The position numbers and the translations under genes are program-made. The notes below the pieces were generated by a model. It did not search any database. It was not told where the DNA came from and saw only the letters and a list, made by a program, of their open reading frames with translations. A stretch of DNA of 64,000 bases, taken from contig JAPEHQ010000011.1 of the NCBI GenBank assembly GCA_027405735.1, forward strand, positions 806,001 to 870,000. Reading direction: 5' to 3'. Positions 59,161-64,000 of the stretch are shown here, one piece after another. The DNA is from Mucor racemosus (taxonomy: Eukaryota; Mucoromycota; Mucoromycetes; Mucorales; Mucoraceae). The first letter of the stretch is position 1. Each line of letters opens with the position of its first letter.

Positions 59161-60299
59161 ATCTCTTATTTCTCATTGTGTATAAATAAACATTCTCATT
59201 AACTGGGCTGGTTTTCCCAGTTGTATAAATTTTAAATCATATTTTGTTCCATATTCTATTGTTGTTCGCACTTTTAAAGCTTGTATCTACTAGGCCATTT
59301 TTGATTTTGAAGGGTTTTTTTTCTGGGTTCTATATATAGTTAATCTTTAATAGAACCACGTTTTAATGATTTCTGACATCTGAATTACATCCGGGTGTTT
59401 TTTGTTTTGAAAAAAGAATGGCCTGGGCGTGTAGATGTAAAGGGACCTTCTTGAAAGGTACGTATCAAATGATGACACCTATTTGAAAAAAAAAAAAAAA
59501 AAAAAAAAAAAAAACGTATTTGATCTTCATCAAAATTGGCATATTTTCTAATATAAATTTATTCACGACTAACCTCCCCACACACACACGCACACATTTC
59601 AACAGCACCTTTGTTATATTTATCTGACTAATATTTTTTCTTTGAATGCATCCACAATCGTTTAAAATAGAATGCAGCAACATCAACCGATCAAATTTCA
59701 GGCAAACATTAATTTGACATTTCAATTCCGCTCAGGAGAACACTTTTTTATTGGTCAATTTGGTTTCCCGATAATTTTTTCTATTTTTGGATCGTATTTT
59801 AAATGCCGATACTATTTTACGAAAATCATACATATTATGAAATTTTTTTAAGGAATTTTAAAATGCATTCAAGAGGTAGAAAATAAGACAAAAATATAGC
59901 TTTTAGTGAAATTTAACACATGAACTTCATTTCAGAATTTTTTTTTTTTTGCATAGAAAAGAATCAAATGAGCATCCAGATATAGTAATTGGCCTGGAAT
60001 GATATGAGTGCTGATTATCAAAATACAAAAAACTCCATGTGATACCCAAGATGCTTGTGCTTGTTATATGGTTTTTTGTTGATTCATATATCATGCGATT
60101 GGGTACAATGGAAATTCTTTAATGGTATAATATAAAAATCTCGGGTGTTAATTTAAAATGAGGAAAAAAAGAGACAAAATTTATTGTGAAATTATATATA
60201 TATATATGGAATTGTGTGTGTGTGTAAGTGAATAAGTGATGTATGTACATTGGTTATTATTTATATGTATAAATATATATATAGCATGTAAAGATAATT
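59161..60299. other. Intergenic, no gene recognised
   Basis: About 1.1 kb between the secreted-protein gene and the cyclin gene. It contains a 29-bp poly(A) at 59486-59514 and short AT and GT repeats (about 60195-60225). No convincing gene is seen. Confidence 0.5.
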
Positions 60300-61047
60300 T
60301 CAAGCAGGATGCAAAATTGCTTTCGATTTAGTAGCTGTGGGATTTGTTGTATTATCAACATTATTAACAACAACATTGCTATGAATAGAGGTATTGGGGG
60401 TATCCATGGTATTTTCAGTACAGCGTTTACTAATTGGTTGTTGTGGTAAAATAACATTACAAATGTCCATTTGAATTAAATCACCATACAATGTGATGAA
60501 TGATTGAATTTCTTGTGTGGAAACCCACAAATCGTAGCGAATCAAACCCAAAAAACTTCTTTCCATTCGATTGATATCTTTAGGTGTGTATAAAGAGTTT
60601 GTTAATGCTGATAGGTGTGTGCTAGTCAATCCTGTACCAGTTTCAGAAAGATATTTGGAACTCGTCAAGACAGCCGCTAGAAATAATCGATAAGGTGTAT
60701 CAGGTCCTCCTTTAGCATTGTCTGGTAATTTGGATTTCAATCTCAAGAGATAAATTAATGTAAATAATTTCACTGCACAGGGTAATAATCTTGATGCTCG
60801 AAAAGAGGATCGTTTATTGGTGGCAGTGGTGGTTTTGGAATATAAATCTTGAACGAATTCGTTTAATGGTGGTAATAATTTGCAGTTTTTGCTGATTGAA
60901 CAATTTAATAAATTCTGCGCTGTTAATGTAGTAAAAGCTAGATTTTATATTAGATCGATGTATATAAATTGGCAACAAATAATTAAATTTACCCAGTAAT
61001 GCTTCTGAATTATTTGAAATGACTTGGGTTGTGTTGATAAATGACAT
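60300..61047 (-). CDS. PCL-like cyclin
   Basis: Two exons, 61047-60993 and 60919-60300 (675 nt, 224 aa). The cyclin box is seen in LPPLNEFVQDLYSKTTTATN, LYLLRLKSKL-like helices (FTLIYLLRLKSKL), TPYRLFLAAVLTSSKYLSET and INRMERSFLGLIRYDLWVS. This arrangement matches the Pho85-type (PCL1/2) fungal cyclins. It binds a Pho85-family CDK in cell-cycle or nutrient signalling. The C-terminus is Asn/Thr-rich and disordered. Confidence 0.88.
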
Positions 61048-61382
61048 TTACTGTGTGTTGAATATAAAAAGTATGAAAACATATAAAGAGAAAGAAGGGT
61101 ATATTTATATTGTGAAAAAAAGGGAATTTATAATGATATAAAAGGTAAAAATGCTAGACTGGTTAAACCAATCAAAGTTACATTGCTTATCAATTGAATG
61201 TCTGCTGTGCTGAGCCGGAGGATAGAAAAAGAAGGGTTCATATGAAACCACACAAGACACTTCATTTCTATATTTTTACATAATCAGCTATCCCATATTT
61301 AGGGAGGTGAAATTATTATTACAAACAAATGATATTTTTTATTTTTGAAATTAATAATGTAATATAAAAGTAAATATTAAAT
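61048..61382. other. Intergenic, no gene recognised
   Basis: About 335 bp holding the cyclin promoter and the 3' end of the Sec14-like gene. Nothing further is recognised. Confidence 0.5.
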
Positions 61383-62681
61383 TTAAGCAGTAGTAGTGGA
61401 AGTAGTAGTGGTAGTGGTAGTAGTGGCAGCTGCAGCAGCAGCATCAGTAGCAACAGGGGTAGCATCAACAGCATCAATAGTTGAAGCAGTAGGTTCTTCG
61501 TTCTTTGTAATGCTAGTTGTGGTAATTGGTTCTTCAGTAACTACGGCTGCTTCTTCAGTAACAGCAGGTACGTCAGAAACAGGGGCTACAGCTGCTTCAG
61601 ATGGAGTAATGTCAGCAGATGGAGTTTCTTTTTCTTGCTTGGAAACAATTGGAATTTCTTTTTCTTTAGCGATGGTCTTTTGATAAACCTTGGGCAAATT
61701 AGCTTCATCAATTGAATTGGTCAATGATTGATGGAGTTCATCACTATATAATAATGAGTTAAATTTCAAATTCTAAACAGAAAAAAAAAAAAAAAAAAAA
61801 AAAGAATCTTTCTAAATCATACTTTGAACAAACTACAAATTTCTTGGTAGTTGCTTCAGATAATAATGGACGAACCAATTTAAAGATCAAACTAAAAGCG
61901 AATCAATATTATGAATAAAAACAAGTAAACTGGTATGAATTGTTCTCTTACCTCCCCCAATAAGGAATGTTGACGAAAAATTTAACTGCCTGGTTAAGAA
62001 TTTTTTAGATTAATATTTTCAAGAGTGGATATTGTAGATTAGTTACCAAAAATTCAGGATAATTGTCTTGCATAATCTTGATGATTTCCTTTGTAGCTGC
62101 TTTAGCATTACTTGAACGACCAAAAAAAGAGGCATTGTGATAGTCATGAATAACGACCATGGAATCAGTATTGACAAAATCAATCAATTGAACACCTCTT
62201 TCCATAACTTGAACTCTCCAACGAATAAATTTGTCTTTATCACCAAATACTTTTTCTTGATCAATATCACCATAAAAATTATAACAAACAGGACGACCTT
62301 CTTTGTCTGTCTTGTAAATATAACTAACTGATCCTAAAATACTATCATCAATAGCTTCATCTAAAAGGTTATCTGCTCCGAAATCTTTTCTCCAAATCAA
62401 AGTATCAGTCAACATTTGAGTAGCTTTAGTCAAATCAGAATCTCTGTTTTTTTGATTGATTGTTAGTATATTTCAAAATATCATTCATTTTTCGCTTACC
62501 TGGCTCTGATAAACTTGACTAAAAGAACATCAAGCTTGGGATCGCTTGATTCTTGATCAAGTGCAATATCCCAAAGCTTATATCCTTCAGAAACTTGTGC
62601 TGCTTGCTTGATATCGTTCAAATTAGCCTTTAATTTAGCCACGACTTCCTTTTCAGCTGCAGTAATAGGTTGAATAGCCAT
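61383..62681 (-). CDS. CRAL-TRIO (Sec14-like, SFH5-like) lipid transfer protein
   Basis: Reconstructed from five exons: 62681-62500, 62443-62047, 61989-61952, 61891-61823, 61743-61383 (1047 nt, 348 aa). The N-terminal CRAL-TRIO-N region reads YKLWDIALDQESSD then LLVKFIRARDSDLTKATQML and TLIWRKDF. The lipid-binding domain includes GRPVCYNFYGDID, FIRWRVQVMERGVQLIDF and DNYPEFLAVKFFVNIPYWGS. The C-terminal 100 residues are Ala/Thr/Glu-rich low complexity. The family exchanges phosphatidylinositol between membranes; the order and short N-terminus are most like Sfh5. The last acceptor was chosen because an earlier AG gives an immediate stop. Confidence 0.9.
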
Positions 62682-64000
62682 TATTATTTATTATAAAAAA
62701 AAGAAAACAAAATAAGGAGAATGAGAGAAAGAAAAAAAAACTTTTTTTTTTTTTTTTTTTTTCATATGTGGAAGCTTCTTTTTTTAACAAGTTTAAAGGT
62801 ACCACAAATAGAACGAGTTGTCACACCCGATTAGCATCGTGGTATGCTTTTTTTTCCACAATATAAATAAAATCCATCATGTTTGATAAATTAATTTGAT
62901 GTTTATACACATTTTCATATAATTAACCACATTGGAAAGTAAGAAAAGGTTTTTGCATTAAATATTTTTTCTCTTATCAAAAACAGAAGAAGAAAACCAA
63001 TCAAATGAAAATGTCATTCATATGCCTTGTACACCCTCAAAAGAAAATAATTATTCATCCATGTAGCACTGTATATTTATCAGATCATCTCTTTGTTATA
63101 AGAATTTTCTTGAAATTTATAGTTAAACTTTAATTTAAACAAATAGCGTATACTTTAATTAACAATTATATGCTTGTTAATTAATTACGGAAACATTAGA
63201 ATTGCTGCGTGTTTACTCGCATGGTATATATACGGTATATCACAATTGAACCGATTTGGTACCAACGATAATCAACCGGTAACGATGCGGAGCATATTTT
63301 AACCGGCCAGTTTTAATTCTACAGACCATATCTCCCAATTGTATCCATATTATCTTTTCGTAACTTTTGTAAAATTTAATGAATGAATACATTTTTTTAA
63401 ATAATGAAATACCTATAATGAAATCAAGACACCAATGCACAAACTTTAAATCAATTTTCAATTCAAAGCCTCAAGAAATATGCAACGTTTCAGCGATCAA
63501 ACAAATCAAAATAGTTATGCATTTCTGTCAATAGTAATGGTAAATGCGTTTATCAATTAATTAAAAGTGCTAAAAATAATCGTTATGCCATTCATTGCCG
63601 CGAAAGGATCAAATACAAATCAAAAAAATGCACAAAAACTATCACAACTGCATTCTGAGCTGAAACAGTACACTGTGTTACAGCCACAAAAAAAGACGTT
63701 TTGATATAAAATGCAATATAATTTCGACATTACTTCATACCTGTCTACTAAGAGAATGATTTAAATTATATAAACACAAATATATTATATAATATATACC
63801 TTCAATTAATCAAAAAACTGCTGAAACCATCCAAAACGCGGCATTTTTGAAGGATTGTTTTATACACTTTTTGCATAAATCTGAAGCTCAAAAGGGGTCA
63901 GAACTATTTCTTGGATCACATACCTCCTTGCTATATTTTTATCTCGGATATTTGGGGTGATGAAAAACATGATCAACGTCGACCTCCAGACCCTTACAAG
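62682..64000. repeat. Gene-free end of window, terminates in a dispersed repeat
   Basis: Promoter of the Sec14-like gene (poly(T) at about 62743-62762), then AT-rich sequence without a supported gene. About 63905-64000 resembles 47220-47325 and continues beyond the window. Confidence 0.5.

Noticed and set aside
61396..61683. Val/Ala/Ser-rich plus-strand frame
   Set aside because: Antisense to the low-complexity Thr/Ala tail of the Sec14-like gene.
1..64000. CRISPR arrays or bacterial operons
   Set aside because: No regularly spaced direct repeats. Intron-containing genes show eukaryotic nuclear DNA.

Overview
The window is nuclear DNA of a filamentous fungus, most likely an early-diverging one (Mucoromycota, probably Mucorales). 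The evidence is AT-rich sequence with long homopolymer runs, many short introns (about 45-80 nt, usually GTAAGT-like donors and TAG/CAG acceptors), and eukaryotic genes with fungal-type architectures (VAC14, DOA1/PLAA, PAK kinase, ORC4, YOP1-like, PCL-like cyclin, hybrid histidine kinase). Genus is not assigned. Exon structures were built by hand from frame continuity and splice consensus. For each multi-exon gene marked as reconstructed, the exon lengths sum to a whole number of codons.

Layout. 1-1373: gene-free, with a diverged dispersed repeat. 1374-7979 (all minus): VAC14 and two tandem NmrA-like dehydrogenase paralogues. 7980-17021: repeat-rich. It holds a 4.4-kb structure with two nearly identical inverted arms (8569-10309 and 11579-12989), a nested solo LTR in one arm, and in each arm a captured exon resembling a dynein intermediate-chain WD40 blade. 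17022-32788: gene-dense, with a Myb-like protein, a 2016-residue hybrid histidine kinase, DOA1/PLAA, a Ste20/PAK kinase and an alpha/beta-hydrolase. 32789-37050: mostly gene-poor, with a probable decayed membrane-protein gene. 37051-41673: KpsF/GutQ-type sugar-phosphate isomerase, ORC4, a small hydrophilin-like protein, and POLD4. 41674-48005: gene-poor, with a rearranged relative of the 8.5-14.2 kb repeats and other relics. 48006-62681: gene-dense (mitochondrial beta-ketoacyl synthase, NIPSNAP, mS34-like, YOP1/REEP, amino-acid transporter, HMG-box, TM-SH3 protein, secreted double-psi barrel protein, cyclin, Sec14-like protein). The last 1.3 kb is gene-free and ends inside a repeat related to 47.2-47.4 kb.

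The standout is the histidine kinase at 18052-25122. Its outer part has two bacterial-type sugar-binding modules and a Cys-rich stalk. Its inner part has a pseudokinase plus signalling helix laid out as in animal receptor guanylate cyclases, but the cyclase is replaced by a complete histidine-kinase/receiver module. The second theme is the repeat system: inverted arms, a captured host-gene exon, empty sites that prove the LTR insertion, and a second locus with the same blocks in permuted order.

The remaining genes are housekeeping. VAC14, DOA1 and the Sec14-like and YOP1-like proteins serve endomembranes. ORC4 and POLD4 serve DNA replication. The beta-ketoacyl synthase and mS34-like protein are probably mitochondrial, with NIPSNAP likely so. 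No tRNA, rRNA or CRISPR array was recognised.
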